64,000 bases of DNA, taken from positions 248,001 through 312,000 of the forward strand of contig CAVYXF010000015.1 in NCBI GenBank assembly GCA_963772335.1, in the 5' to 3' direction. The notes under the pieces are model-generated. The model did not search any database. It was not told the DNA's origin and saw nothing but the letters and a program-made list of their open reading frames with translations. Each line of letters opens with the position of its first letter. Position 1 is the stretch's first letter. Source of the stretch: CAVYXF01 sp963772335 (GTDB taxonomy: Bacteria; Pseudomonadota; Alphaproteobacteria; Rhizobiales; Rhodomicrobiaceae). Made by a program: the position numbers and the translations under genes. Of this stretch, positions 63,522-64,000 are shown piece after piece.

Positions 63522-64000
63522 GCGGCACCGCCTGCACCACTTCGAACGATGGTTCGTTGAGCCCGCGCCAGCTCGCGCGTCACCTCTGTTCCGCTCGCCC
63601 TGCATACCAGCAAATCCTGCGCTGAGATCCCATACACTTTACTTACCGCGACAGTCGTGGCCTTCACAATAATTGCGTTTGGGGTGTCGAGTGCGCGGGG
63701 ATGCGCTGACCGGAGCCTGAAAGCGCTTGCGCGGCGTTGCCAGCAGCTAAGCGTGTGAACCGGAAATTCCTATCAAGCCAATCAGATCAATGCTTCTGGC
63801 GAGCAGTCACGAACACCGTCGCGCCGCAGCCCCAGCTTCGGAGAGAAAGCTGTCGTTATTCTGCAACAGTGCACAGAAAGTGCAGGAAGCAGGGACGTAA
63901 GGGCACGGCAGGGTGTTTGGGAGTTCTGTCGAGCGACTGTCGCTATATCCTCAGCCGCCTTGCCGCTCGACGTCACCACCATCCAGCGGTGACCCCCGCG
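63522..64000. other. Right-edge interval, no confident gene
   Basis: About 480 bp upstream of the protease gene. Short frames are present but none has coding character I can support. It should contain the protease promoter. Confidence 0.4.

Overview
The window is chromosomal DNA, roughly 60% GC by eye, from an alphaproteobacterium, most likely of the Hyphomicrobiales (Rhizobiales). The evidence is the lnt-corC-ybeY-phoH-miaB-plsC block, a general amino-acid (Aap-type) ABC transporter beside metC, a phaA/phaB/phaR polyhydroxybutyrate locus, clpS-clpA, a SleB hydrolase, and a D-Ala-D-Ala carboxypeptidase with a SPOR tail. The genus cannot be named from sequence alone. I recognised no tRNA, rRNA, CRISPR array, prophage or intact insertion sequence.

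Layout. 1-5.1 kb (minus strand): envelope and RNA-maintenance operon plsC-miaB-phoH-ybeY-corC-lnt; ybeY carries an apparent frameshift and lnt runs off the left edge. 5.6-7.0 kb: FadL-type outer-membrane porin gene with two apparent frameshifts near its 3' end. 7.0-15.5 kb (minus): a cupin, then the complete kdpFABCDE potassium operon with an extra 27-residue membrane ORF in front of kdpF. 15.6-20.0 kb (minus): aapJQMP, with a REP-like inverted-repeat block between aapJ and aapQ, divergent from metC. 21.4-24.5 kb: phaB and phaA (minus, with a terminator between them) and phaR (plus). 24.7-27.5 kb: CAP lipoprotein, then a minus-strand run of metallo-hydrolase, uracil-DNA-glycosylase-like protein and Lrp/AsnC regulator.

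27.7-39.7 kb is the most accessory-looking metabolic region. On the minus strand are an SDR dehydrogenase, a GntR/FadR regulator sitting next to a 28-bp perfect palindrome, an acyl-CoA ligase and a ThDP-dependent lyase-like enzyme. On the plus strand are a NUDIX hydrolase, a second ThDP enzyme, and a translationally coupled trio of tri-haem cytochrome c plus small and large subunits of an isoquinoline-oxidoreductase-type molybdenum hydroxylase. The ligase/ThDP pair suggests activation of an acid followed by C-C cleavage of its CoA ester; the hydroxylase would pass electrons to the respiratory chain through the cytochrome. Substrates are unknown.

39.8-48.4 kb: an Ala/Phe-rich membrane protein of unknown function, VOC protein, SleB hydrolase, DacA-like carboxypeptidase and clpS-clpA. 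48.8-64 kb: YHS-domain protein, a CadC-like membrane regulator divergent from a vanadium-haloperoxidase/PAP2-type gene, an NHL beta-propeller followed by a GGDEF-EAL protein, a second GGDEF-EAL protein, small exported proteins, an ECF sigma/anti-sigma pair, and a subtilisin-like protease convergent with and overlapping the anti-sigma gene.

I did not find a clearly new large system. The best leads are the palindrome-controlled ligase/ThDP-lyase cluster, the extra Kdp micro-ORF, the Ala/Phe-rich membrane protein, and the 11-bp-phased direct repeats beside the CadC-like regulator. Three apparent frameshifts in the first 7 kb are either real gene decay or sequence errors.
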